Shown here: positions 43,625 through 51,902 of the stretch, in pieces
How the letters are laid out: each line of letters begins with the position of its first letter
Numbering within the stretch: the stretch's first letter is position 1
Assembly: GCA_934463165.1 (NCBI GenBank)
Contig: CAKSJG010000013.1
Location: 1-64,000 of the forward strand
Direction: 5' to 3'
Source of the DNA: an uncultured Clostridia bacterium
Lineage (GTDB): Bacteria > Bacillota > Clostridia > UMGS1810
Length of the DNA: 64,000 bases
Program-made: the position numbers and the translations under genes
The notes under the pieces: model-generated
Database searches by the model: none
Told to the model about the DNA's origin: nothing
The model's input: only the letters and a program-made list of their open reading frames with translations

Positions 43625-44302
43625 ATGACAATGGATAACATTAATGTGAACAATGAGGTACAACTGACGGGAACCGTGGAGGGAGAGCTTAATTTCAGCC
43701 ACGAAATCTACGGAGAAGCATTTTACTGTTTTGTACTTAAGGTAATGAGGCTGTCGGACATATGCGACTACATAAACGTAACGGTATCGGAAAGACTGCT
43801 TCAGAATCTCGAAATACATGAAGGTCTTGAAGTTACCGTAAACGGTCAGTTCAGGTCTTATAACAATTATTCCGAAACAGGCAACAGACTTATACTGACC
43901 GTATTTGCAAGAGACATTGCAAAGCGCGCCGATTTGAGCGATGAAGAGGTTAATTCTAATCCGAATTATATATTTTTAAACGGCTTTTTGTGTAAAAAGC
44001 CCGTGTACAGATCAACCCCGTTCGGCAGGGAAATAACAGATCTTCTGATTGCCGTCAACCGCGCTTACAATAAGTCCGACTATATCCCCTGCATTGCATG
44101 GGGAAGAAACGCAAGATATTCATCATCTTTAAATGTAGGCGACAACATAAAAATCTGGGGCAGAATCCAATCAAGAGAATATCAGAAAAAAATTTCTGAG
44201 GACGAATCCGTAACAAAAACAGCTTATGAAATTTCTGTATCAAAAATGGAAGTATCATCCGAAAAGAAATCCGAGGAAGAAAGCGACGCCGACATAATAT
44301 AA
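43625..44302 (+). CDS. Single-stranded DNA-binding family protein with two OB folds
   Basis: A 225-residue protein with two SSB/OB-fold domains in tandem: about 7-110 (NNEVQLTGTVEG, LEVTVNGQFRSYNNY) and about 115-215 (NYIFLNGFLCKKPVYRSTPF, EITDLLIAVNRAYNKSDYIPC, IKIWGRIQSREY). The second domain carries the more SSB-like sequence with IPCIAWG. This double-OB arrangement differs from the single-OB SsbA type with its acidic tail; the protein ends in EESDADII, a short acidic tail. A role in DNA replication or repair is likely but it is not the canonical SSB by layout. ATG at 43625 follows GAAAGGATGATATCAA. Confidence 0.8.
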   Translation: MTMDNINVNNEVQLTGTVEGELNFSHEIYGEAFYCFVLKVMRLSDICDYINVTVSERLLQNLEIHEGLEVTVNGQFRSYNNYSETGNRLILTVFARDIAKRADLSDEEVNSNPNYIFLNGFLCKKPVYRSTPFGREITDLLIAVNRAYNKSDYIPCIAWGRNARYSSSLNVGDNIKIWGRIQSREYQKKISEDESVTKTAYEISVSKMEVSSEKKSEEESDADII

Positions 44303-44425
44303 AAACAACATTCCAAAAAATACCTGAATATAAAACCTCTCTCTGAACAAAATATATACTGCAAGACTTAATCGGAACATTTTTTTCGATTATCGTGCAA
44401 TTAAATTTCAAGGAGAGAAAATGTT

Positions 44426-44611
44426 ATGTCTAAGAATGTAGTTCCCGAAGCTAAAGACGCTTTGGAAAAGTTCAAAATGGAAGCAGCATCTGAAGTAGGC
44501 GTTAACCTTAAGCAGGGTTACAACGGTGACTTAACTGCAAAGCAGGCAGGTTCCGTAGGCGGTCAGATGGTTAAAAAAATGATCAAATCCTATGAGGAAT
44601 CAATGAGATAA
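44426..44611 (+). CDS. Alpha/beta-type small acid-soluble spore protein
   Basis: A 61-residue SASP that coats DNA in dormant spores and protects it from UV and hydrolysis. It includes ALEKFKMEAASEVGVNLKQ with the germination-protease target (Glu-Val region) and the second motif GYNGDLTAKQAGSVGGQMV, both family hallmarks. Start codon follows AAGGAGAGAAAATGTT. Good direct evidence that the host forms endospores. It would be expressed in the forespore (SigG); I did not find a clear SigG promoter. Confidence 0.95.
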   Translation: MSKNVVPEAKDALEKFKMEAASEVGVNLKQGYNGDLTAKQAGSVGGQMVKKMIKSYEESMR

Positions 44612-44656
44612 GTAAAAAATCTCACGCGGCATGAATCAAATTTTAATGCCGAAATT

Positions 44657-44707
44657 TAAAAAGGTGCGCCTTAAAAAGTATTTTTACTTATTAAGACGCA
44701 CCTTTTT
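44657..44707 (+). terminator. Terminator after SASP gene
   Basis: Near-perfect inverted repeat AAAAAGGTGCGCCTTAA / TTAAGACGCACCTTTTT with T-run, long AT loop. It may act on both strands. Confidence 0.8.
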
Positions 44708-44768
44708 GTAACATTTTTTAAAACATGTTCATATAATGTATAATTATATAATTCAAGGAGAAATGCGT

Positions 44769-46598
44769 ATGTGTTCTATATGCGGAATGGCTGATTTTGT
44801 GACGAACGAAAATCTTGACCCCAAAGCTCTGACGATAATGGGTAAAACAATGAAACATCGCGGTCCCGATGATACGGGAGTATTTTTAAGTACAAACGTT
44901 TTGCTGCATCACAACAGACTTTCGGTCATTGACCCCGACAACGGAAAACAGCCGATGACCGTTACGCACGGCGGCAGAAAATATGCCCTTGTATACAACG
45001 GAGAAATATACAACACGGATGAGCTGCGCGAAAAGCTCACCTCAAAAGGCGCAGTATTTGCAACAAAATGCGATACGGAGGTTGTACTTTGGTCTTACAT
45101 AATGTGGGGCGAAAGGTGCGTCGATTATCTTAACGGAATATTTGCCTTTGCGGTATATGACGAAGCCGAACACAGGCTTTTTGCCGCAAGAGACAGATTC
45201 GGGGTAAAGCCGTTTTTCTATACCTTTGTTGATTCAACCTTCCTTTTTGCATCCGAAATAAAAGCGCTTTTATCTCACCGCAATGTTAAACCCAAGGTGG
45301 ATAAACCGGGGCTCTGGCAGCTTTTATATCTTGCACCGGTCACATTTAACGGAACTACGGTATTCCGCGATATATTTGAGCTTAAACCCGGTGAGCGCGC
45401 CGTATTTGACAAAGACGGCCTGAAAACCGAAAAATATTGGTCACTTAAGGCAAAACCTTTTAACGATTCAAGAGAAGAAGCAATCTACAAAACAAATCTT
45501 CTTATGAAAAATGCAATAAAAAGGCAGCTTGTAAGCGATGTACCGCTATGTGAATTTTTATCGGGAGGGCTCGATTCATCAGTAATAACGGCTGTTGCAT
45601 CTAAGGTAAAAAGAGAACAAGGCGAAAAAACAGACACATATTCATTTGAATATGAGGGCAACAAAGAAAACTTCAAAAGCAGCCTGTTTCAGCCGCAGGG
45701 CGATGACGAATATGCCACAGGGCTTGCCGAATTTCTGTGTACAAATCACACCGTGCTTACCGCTCCGACGGAGAGAGTCGCAAAATGCCTTTTTGACGCG
45801 GTTGACGCGCGGGATTTCCCCGGTCAGGCAGATATAGATTCTTCTCTTTTATATTACTGTTCGCTTGTCAAAAAACATCATACCGTTGCAATATCGGGGG
45901 AATGCTCCGACGAAATATTCGGCGGTTATCCGTGGTTTTACAGAAAAGAGATGCTTGAAAGAGACTTCTTCCCGTGGATTCACGATCCGTTTGTAAGAGT
46001 AAATCTTTTTAAAGAAGAGGCGGTATTGCCTAAGGACGGATATGAATATATATCGGAAAAATACAGGCAGGATATAGCCGACTGCAGTCTTTTGGACAGT
46101 GACAGTGAAGAGATGAGACAGTCAAGAATTGCAACAAAGCTCTCAACGGACTTTTTCATGACATCACTGCTCGAAAGAAAAGACCGCATGAGCATGGCAA
46201 GCGGAGTTGAGGTCAGAGTTCCTTTTGCGGATCATACCATTGCAGAATACGTATATAATGTTCCGTGGGATATTAAATTTCACAATCAGACAGAAAAGGC
46301 TCTTCTTCGCGATGCTATGTATGATTTTCTGCCCGAAAGAATAATTCACAGAAAGAAAAGCCCCTACCCCAAGAGTCATAACCCGGAATACGAAAAAATT
46401 GTGACGGAAATGCTCAAAAAAGAATGCCGCAAAAAAAATACTCTTTTTTCGTCGATTGCCGATACCGACAAAATAAATGAAATGCTCTCCGGGAACGAAC
46501 AGACATGGTTCGGTCAGCTTATGGCTAAACCGCAGCTGATTGCATGGCTTGTTCAGTTTTCTTATTGGTGCGAAAAATATAACATCGTGCTTGTGTAG
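44769..46598 (+). CDS. asnB: Asparagine synthase (glutamine-hydrolysing)
   Basis: A 609-residue amidotransferase that makes asparagine from aspartate using glutamine nitrogen and ATP. I place the start at 44769 so that the catalytic cysteine follows Met (MCSICGM) in the N-terminal GATase II domain (about 1-200, with RHRGPDD and the RFGVKPF motif). The C-terminal synthetase domain carries the ATP-pyrophosphatase loop SGGLDSSV at about 265 and ISGECSDEIFGGYPW. AAGGAG precedes the ATG. Codons for an upstream Met (44763) and longer frame are less plausible because Cys must be residue 2 after processing. Confidence 0.96.
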   Translation: MCSICGMADFVTNENLDPKALTIMGKTMKHRGPDDTGVFLSTNVLLHHNRLSVIDPDNGKQPMTVTHGGRKYALVYNGEIYNTDELREKLTSKGAVFATKCDTEVVLWSYIMWGERCVDYLNGIFAFAVYDEAEHRLFAARDRFGVKPFFYTFVDSTFLFASEIKALLSHRNVKPKVDKPGLWQLLYLAPVTFNGTTVFRDIFELKPGERAVFDKDGLKTEKYWSLKAKPFNDSREEAIYKTNLLMKNAIKRQLVSDVPLCEFLSGGLDSSVITAVASKVKREQGEKTDTYSFEYEGNKENFKSSLFQPQGDDEYATGLAEFLCTNHTVLTAPTERVAKCLFDAVDARDFPGQADIDSSLLYYCSLVKKHHTVAISGECSDEIFGGYPWFYRKEMLERDFFPWIHDPFVRVNLFKEEAVLPKDGYEYISEKYRQDIADCSLLDSDSEEMRQSRIATKLSTDFFMTSLLERKDRMSMASGVEVRVPFADHTIAEYVYNVPWDIKFHNQTEKALLRDAMYDFLPERIIHRKKSPYPKSHNPEYEKIVTEMLKKECRKKNTLFSSIADTDKINEMLSGNEQTWFGQLMAKPQLIAWLVQFSYWCEKYNIVLV

Positions 46599-46615
46599 CG
46601 CCTATGCGTAAAATT

Positions 46616-46646
46616 GCAAAACCGCCGAGGATATCGGCGGTTTTGC
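46616..46646. terminator. Hairpin between asnB and opposing LamG gene
   Basis: 13-bp perfect inverted repeat GCAAAACCGCCGA / TCGGCGGTTTTGC with a 5-nt loop. Short T-tract within the stem only. Convergent genes on both sides suggest a bidirectional terminator. Confidence 0.65.
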
Positions 46647-46685
46647 GCTTTGTAAGATTATATATAGAGTATTTTATTGCTTTTA

Positions 46686-48665
46686 TCATTCGCCTATAGC
46701 GATTGCCAGGGGTCTTATTTCCGTCATATTATTCCAAAGGAAAACCTTGCCGCCGTCATAGTCATAGCTTAATGTTTCTATGCCGTCATTTGCATTTATT
46801 TCTTTAAGTTCAACGCTTTCGACAGCCGTATCGATATATTTTGCAATAATAAGAATTTTTGCTTCGTCGTTATTTAACATTCCGATTTTAACCTTTGCTC
46901 CGTCTATGTACGGATCGGTAACAAGATGATAATCGGGGATTTCCGAATTTTTTTCGGTTAAAGCAATATCGTCCATTGCAGGTCTTAAATCTGCAGTGGT
47001 TGTGTTTGACCATTTGAGGCCGACAGAATCGGCAGATTTGGCATCAGAGGAAATTTCCGACGATATAAGCTTGCCGTCTACAACCAAAGCGCCCTTGCCG
47101 CCCAATGAATAAAATTCGATTTTTCTTGTCACCTCGGGCTTGCTGTTGTCAAATGTACCTATAACCTTTGAATCAGCGTCATATATTTTACCGTCATCTC
47201 CGCTAAACGTGACAAATGCTGATTCCGTGCCACCCGAAACGGAAGTAAGCTTGAATGATACCGAATGTTTGAATGTCGCCTTAACGCTGAGATACATATC
47301 ATCGGGAATAACTGCGTTTTTATTCAAAAGCACACCGACATTATCGGAAGACTGAACTTTTGATCTGAGAACACCGCCGTCAAGATATGAGTAGTCAACA
47401 AGTGAAATTACACCGTCGCTCGGCATTTCCGCACACTGAAAATCCTGTGTGTACGAAAGAGTCGGCAAATATTTTTTACTTCCGCAAAATGTTACGGCAC
47501 CGATAGACGGACGGATATTATCTGCCGAGGAAGCCCAGCCGACATACAGCTTGCTCACATTGCCTGCCGCAAACGGGATATCTTTTGCAATAAATGTACG
47601 CACGCTGTCACTGCCGGTAATCCACAATGTGCATTTTTGCGCATTCTGATCAATAAGAAGCTCAACGGTCGGAGAACCGCCCTTTGCGCTCACGTCATAA
47701 GAACCTATTACCGTTCCGTCATCTTTGGTTATATTATTTGTTGCAGATGTCCGGGCAATACATATTTTATCGGTAAAAGTTGAAGCGTAATCATTTGAAC
47801 TTGTATCGTATGTATTTTTTATTCCGAATTTAAGAACGGTATTTGCAAGTATGTCCGCTTTGAATTTCGCATATACATAAGGCGTTGTTTTATTTTCAAA
47901 ACCGTATGCAAAACCGTATTCGGCATTTGCATCAAGCTTCATTGTTAATTTTGAGTTTGAAATATATGCATAGCCCTCTGTCTTTTTAAATGTTCCGTTA
48001 ACATCGGTATGCGTATCGGTAACATACTCATTCGGCATAACATCACCTTTAAGCTTTTCGGCATTGCATGTAACGATAACATCGTCTATTGTCGGGCGTA
48101 TGTCACTTGTGCCGGTGAGTCTCTGCCATCTGTAGTGAACGGCTTTTATATCCGAAACATCCCAGTCAATGCCGAGAGCTATCGGACTGCCGCCGAGATA
48201 AATATCGGCAGTTTTATTTGCATAATTAATGTTTATGCCGATTTTGTTATTTCCGGTTGAAAATTTTGCAAGCTTTCTTCCGTTCGCGGTCTTTACAATT
48301 CCGTCGGTTCCGTCAAACTCTATGTATGAATTTTCAGCTCCGTCGGAGCTTGCGGTTGACATTCTGAAGCTTAAATCACCCAGAATATTTGCAGTAACCT
48401 CGGCATACATATTGTTGCCTTTTATCTGCGGGCTTTCAACCTTAAGGTCGCTCCAACCGCCCATCCAGTTCATTTTTGTACGCAAAACACCATTATTCAC
48501 ATCACAGAATCCGGTAACTATATAAAAAATACCATCATCCGGCTTTCCGCCCGAAAAATCCTGGCTGTAGTCAAAAACATCGGAGCTAAGCTCTGCATCC
48601 TCTGCAAATACGGGCACAGACGTAAATAACATAAGCATTACCAACAATAAAGCTATTTTTTTCAT
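46686..48665 (-). CDS. Secreted triple LamG-type protein with aromatic-Trp tail
   Basis: A 659-residue exported protein. Signal peptide about 1-21 (VPVFAED). Three LamG/concanavalin-type units span about 30-205, 220-395 and 410-580, each ending in a similar phrase: DIRPTIDDVIVT, NIRPSIGAV and DLRPAMDDIAL. The last 70 residues are the recurrent domain, with GGKVFLWNNMTEIRPLAIA. Start at 48665 follows AGGTGG; the frame from 48671 would add two residues. Lies 77 bp after the solute-binding lipoprotein gene on the same strand. Likely carbohydrate binding on the cell surface, but no anchor is visible. Confidence 0.85.
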   Translation of the reverse strand: MKKIALLLVMLMLFTSVPVFAEDAELSSDVFDYSQDFSGGKPDDGIFYIVTGFCDVNNGVLRTKMNWMGGWSDLKVESPQIKGNNMYAEVTANILGDLSFRMSTASSDGAENSYIEFDGTDGIVKTANGRKLAKFSTGNNKIGININYANKTADIYLGGSPIALGIDWDVSDIKAVHYRWQRLTGTSDIRPTIDDVIVTCNAEKLKGDVMPNEYVTDTHTDVNGTFKKTEGYAYISNSKLTMKLDANAEYGFAYGFENKTTPYVYAKFKADILANTVLKFGIKNTYDTSSNDYASTFTDKICIARTSATNNITKDDGTVIGSYDVSAKGGSPTVELLIDQNAQKCTLWITGSDSVRTFIAKDIPFAAGNVSKLYVGWASSADNIRPSIGAVTFCGSKKYLPTLSYTQDFQCAEMPSDGVISLVDYSYLDGGVLRSKVQSSDNVGVLLNKNAVIPDDMYLSVKATFKHSVSFKLTSVSGGTESAFVTFSGDDGKIYDADSKVIGTFDNSKPEVTRKIEFYSLGGKGALVVDGKLISSEISSDAKSADSVGLKWSNTTTADLRPAMDDIALTEKNSEIPDYHLVTDPYIDGAKVKIGMLNNDEAKILIIAKYIDTAVESVELKEINANDGIETLSYDYDGGKVFLWNNMTEIRPLAIAIGE

Positions 48666-48747
48666 TATCAATATCCACCTTTCATAATTTGTGTATTATG
48701 TGCGCAGAATAATTCATTCGGCGCATGCAAAATACATAAACCGTTTT

Positions 48748-50361
48748 TTAACCTCTTGCAAGATATCTGTCATATGCGTCCTGATAAATTTCAAGCATTC
48801 TGTCGTATCCTGCTTTTTTAGCGGCACTTATCAGAGAATCATATTCACTGATGTCCTTTTTGCCTCTTATAATATCCGTTATTCCCGAATTCAGGTTTGC
48901 TTCGCCGAGCTCTTTGACTTCGGTAATTTCATTTTGTTCATCCGATGTAAATGTAACCGGCGGAAGAGTATATTTTCTTGCTTCGTCTACATATTCGTTC
49001 CATACCTTGATAGCGTCCTTTTGCTCATCGTATGTATAGTAGCCTTCAAGATAATCGGGATGCTGATTGAGTCCGGGGCCGTTTGCCGGGCGGAAGAACT
49101 TATACAAAGCTCCGTTTACCGAAGAAGCCCCGACGGATTCAAAATTCGTTATTTTATCCGTATATACATAGTGACCGTCTTTCTTTTTGTAGGTATCGCC
49201 CTCAACACCGAAAGAAGAAAGAATGCTTCCCTCGTCGCTGTAAAGATAGTCGCACCATTTCATTGCATTTCCATAATTGCCGCAGTCCTTTGTTATGCCG
49301 ATTGCGGGATCGTTTGACTCGGGATTTAAATTTTGAAAATGCGGCTTGTCGCCCTTGTTTTTAACAGGATACGGGCACGCAACAACCGAGAAATTCGGGT
49401 CATTTACCTTTGCTGCAGGGAGGATCTTGCCTATTCCCGAGCCTACAAAACCGAATGACGCTATTGAAAGTCCGTTTGCCATGTTGCCCTCGATTTCATC
49501 CGATGTGTTTGTAACAAAGCCGGGGTCTATATATCCCTTTGAATACCAATCTGCAAGAGTGGCTGTGTAGTCTTTATATCCGTCTTCAAACGGACCGAAT
49601 TTTACTGTTTTACCGTCAAGATAAAACAATTTTCCGACATTGAATATGGTGTTAAATACATCGGATTCAACAGAAAATGCAAACGAATTTGAGCAGGTAA
49701 ACGGTTTTTCTATGCCGTTGTTCTTTGCCGTTTCAAATACCTTTGTCCACTCGTTCAATGTCTCGGGCACGTCAAGTCCCCATTTATCGAGGAGATCCTT
49801 GCGGACATATATTCCGCCGAAGCCTCTTATTTCTCCGATGTTAAGATTTTTAAATCCGTAAAAATTGCCGTCGTCCGTCATTGACTGACGTTTGTAAAGA
49901 CCGCCGTTTTCATCATTTTTCTTACCCTCCACATATTCATAATAATTGGGGGCATATTCTTTAAGATAGTCATTCAGGGCAATTATTACTCCGTCATCGA
50001 TAGCTGCCTGAGCGCCGCCGTCATATGATGTCCATGTTGTTTCTATCATATCGGGAAGCTTGCCCGATGCCATGAGAGTGTTGAAAGCTTCGTTTCCGTC
50101 GGAGCCTGCAACGGGGTGAATGAACTTAACGTTTATGCCCGTTGCTTCGCTTATCTTTTGATACATCAGCATGTCGTTATATGAGCTGAGGGTCTGTGTG
50201 GATGCGCTGTCCATAACCGCCCACATTTCAAAGTCTTTGATATCTTTCTGCCCTTTCACAACATCTTCGGCGGAATTTTTCCCTCCGGAGCATCCGCAAA
50301 ACGATGCGGCAATTATGCCGGCAGATAATGCGGATGCAATGATTTTTGTTCCTTTTTTCAT
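48748..50361 (-). CDS. ABC transporter solute-binding lipoprotein
   Basis: A 537-residue lipoprotein with the lipobox SFCGC at about 20-25, so it is diacylated and held in the membrane. The remainder resembles the LplA-type extracellular solute-binding proteins (about 500 residues) that catch oligosaccharides for importers: MWAVMDSASTQTLSSYND near the start, GFGGIYVRKDLLDKWGLDVP and NAMKWCDYLYSDEGSIL are characteristic. No permease genes lie next to it, and its flanks here are surface proteins. Start follows AAGGAGGAAAATCA. Substrate unknown; probably the lyase products of this block. Confidence 0.88.
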   Translation of the reverse strand: MKKGTKIIASALSAGIIAASFCGCSGGKNSAEDVVKGQKDIKDFEMWAVMDSASTQTLSSYNDMLMYQKISEATGINVKFIHPVAGSDGNEAFNTLMASGKLPDMIETTWTSYDGGAQAAIDDGVIIALNDYLKEYAPNYYEYVEGKKNDENGGLYKRQSMTDDGNFYGFKNLNIGEIRGFGGIYVRKDLLDKWGLDVPETLNEWTKVFETAKNNGIEKPFTCSNSFAFSVESDVFNTIFNVGKLFYLDGKTVKFGPFEDGYKDYTATLADWYSKGYIDPGFVTNTSDEIEGNMANGLSIASFGFVGSGIGKILPAAKVNDPNFSVVACPYPVKNKGDKPHFQNLNPESNDPAIGITKDCGNYGNAMKWCDYLYSDEGSILSSFGVEGDTYKKKDGHYVYTDKITNFESVGASSVNGALYKFFRPANGPGLNQHPDYLEGYYTYDEQKDAIKVWNEYVDEARKYTLPPVTFTSDEQNEITEVKELGEANLNSGITDIIRGKKDISEYDSLISAAKKAGYDRMLEIYQDAYDRYLARG

Positions 50362-50507
50362 TGATTTTCCTCCTTAAAATTTAATGTTTATTGGTTTAAA
50401 AAGCACGCTTGGTCTGCACCGCTGCAGCTTTTTGAAAATTAATATCTGTACGGTAAATACGGAATTTGACGCGTATATAAAATTATATGCGCATTTTTAA
50501 TTACTGC

Positions 50508-50574
50508 GTAGGGTCAGATATAATCTGCCCGAAAATAACGTGTGAACATGCGGGCGGATGATATCCGCCCCTAC
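50508..50574. repeat. 67-bp imperfect inverted-repeat element
   Basis: Two 24-nt halves in opposite orientation, GTAGGGTCAGATATAATC.. and ..CGGGCGGATGATATCCGC with ends GTAGGG and CCCTAC, differing at four positions, separated by 19 nt. Each half can also fold by itself (GGGCGGAT-GAT-ATCCGCCC). It lies in the only gap of block 2 longer than 200 bp. It looks like a small dispersed element (MITE or REP-like). Confidence 0.65.
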
Positions 50575-50608
50575 TGTATACGCGTTGCGCACGCGGAACG
50601 CGTATACA
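50575..50608. repeat. 12-bp perfect inverted repeat next to the element
   Basis: TGTATACGCGTT and AACGCGTATACA flank a 10-nt GC-rich centre. Adjacent to the 67-bp element and just upstream of the solute-binding protein gene, on the side of the LamG gene end. May be a terminator without T-run or a protein-binding site. Confidence 0.65.
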
Positions 50609-50645
50609 CAATCATGTTATTAAACGCAAGAAACATAATTCCGAA

Positions 50646-51890
50646 TTAATTTATAACAACGGATTCATGCAGCGGCTGCATATCCTCGCCCGACTGCCAG
50701 AAAAATGCTTTTAAAAACTCTCCCTCCGCGAGATCTTTATCCCAGTCAAGCTTTAATGTTTCCGACGCTTTCGAAGCGACATTTGCGCTCACCTCTTTAA
50801 GTGAATCGACATAATAGCTTTCCTCCGTGCCCTTGCACAAGCACAGAATGATACTTGCCTTAATGTCTGCCTTTTTATTGTTGACCGCGTCTGCCTTAAC
50901 GGATATGATGCCGTCTGATTTATCAAAAGTAATGTTATTTATCTCAAATATTCCGTCATCTGTTTTAAAGGTTATTACTATAGGATTTTCAATTTTCACT
51001 CCGTATTCGGATTCAATATCCTTAAGCGCAATTTTATATACCGTTTCAGCTTCAAGCTCATCGGCAATTTTTACCGTAAGTCTCTTTGAATCTTCCGAAA
51101 GTGAATATATTACGCCCTCTGCCTCCGCTTCTCCGCAAAGAACCGATATATTTCCGTCTATCGAGGCGGCATTTACGGGATTTTTAAAATCCATCACAAC
51201 CGATGACGATGTTACGGGAACATTTTCCGCTCCGTCCGACGGTAAGGAACTGACAAGCTCGGGCGCCTTGGTGTAAACTTCCGGAAGAGTCGGAAAGTCG
51301 TTTTTATCTTCCGATATAAGAACATCGTCGCTTTTCGGTCTGAAATCGGCGTTCGTCTCATTCACCCAGACAAATCTAAACACGGATAAATCATCGAGTG
51401 AATATTTCATCGGGGATATAAGCTCGTTATCTATATAGAAAAACGCCGTTCTGCCTTTTATAAACACACCGAGCGTGCGCCATTTGTTCGGGCTTGCAGG
51501 CTCTATTGTGCCTATCTCATTATCTTCAGTGTCATAGATTTTCCCTTCGGAGGGAATCATGCGTATCTTTTCGGATGAACCGCTTGAAGATACAAACTCA
51601 AGCTCCAAAGATATATCAAACAAAAATTGTGCACGTGCCCCAAAATAAACCTCCGTCATGGGATACGGCAAAGTAAGGTTATATCCGCCGCGGCTGTTTT
51701 TTATTTTTTGCTTAATTGTTCCGTCTTCAATCAACGTATATTCGGTAACGGTGAAAACCGAATCCTTCGGCACGGATGATCCCGAGAAGTCCTGAAAATA
51801 TCTGAATGGGGTATCATCGGCAAATGCCGATGATACCGACTGTGATAAAATCAAAAACAGTAACGAGATTACCGATAATATTTTTTTCAT
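50646..51890 (-). CDS. Secreted LamG and Ig-like protein with aromatic-Trp tail
   Basis: A 414-residue exported protein. Signal peptide about 1-24 (SSAFADD). A single LamG-type domain covers 28-195 (with ADFRPKSDDVLISED at the end), then an SbsA/Big_5-type Ig-like domain at about 205-315 (SSLPSDGAENVPVTSSSVVM). The C-terminal 90 residues are the recurrent domain with LKAFFWQSGEDMQPLHESVV. No SLH anchor. It follows the heparinase gene by 13 bp and ends at the repeat-filled gap. Likely carbohydrate binding. Confidence 0.85.
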   Translation of the reverse strand: MKKILSVISLLFLILSQSVSSAFADDTPFRYFQDFSGSSVPKDSVFTVTEYTLIEDGTIKQKIKNSRGGYNLTLPYPMTEVYFGARAQFLFDISLELEFVSSSGSSEKIRMIPSEGKIYDTEDNEIGTIEPASPNKWRTLGVFIKGRTAFFYIDNELISPMKYSLDDLSVFRFVWVNETNADFRPKSDDVLISEDKNDFPTLPEVYTKAPELVSSLPSDGAENVPVTSSSVVMDFKNPVNAASIDGNISVLCGEAEAEGVIYSLSEDSKRLTVKIADELEAETVYKIALKDIESEYGVKIENPIVITFKTDDGIFEINNITFDKSDGIISVKADAVNNKKADIKASIILCLCKGTEESYYVDSLKEVSANVASKASETLKLDWDKDLAEGEFLKAFFWQSGEDMQPLHESVVIN

Positions 51891-51902
51891 GGCTTATCCC
51901 TC

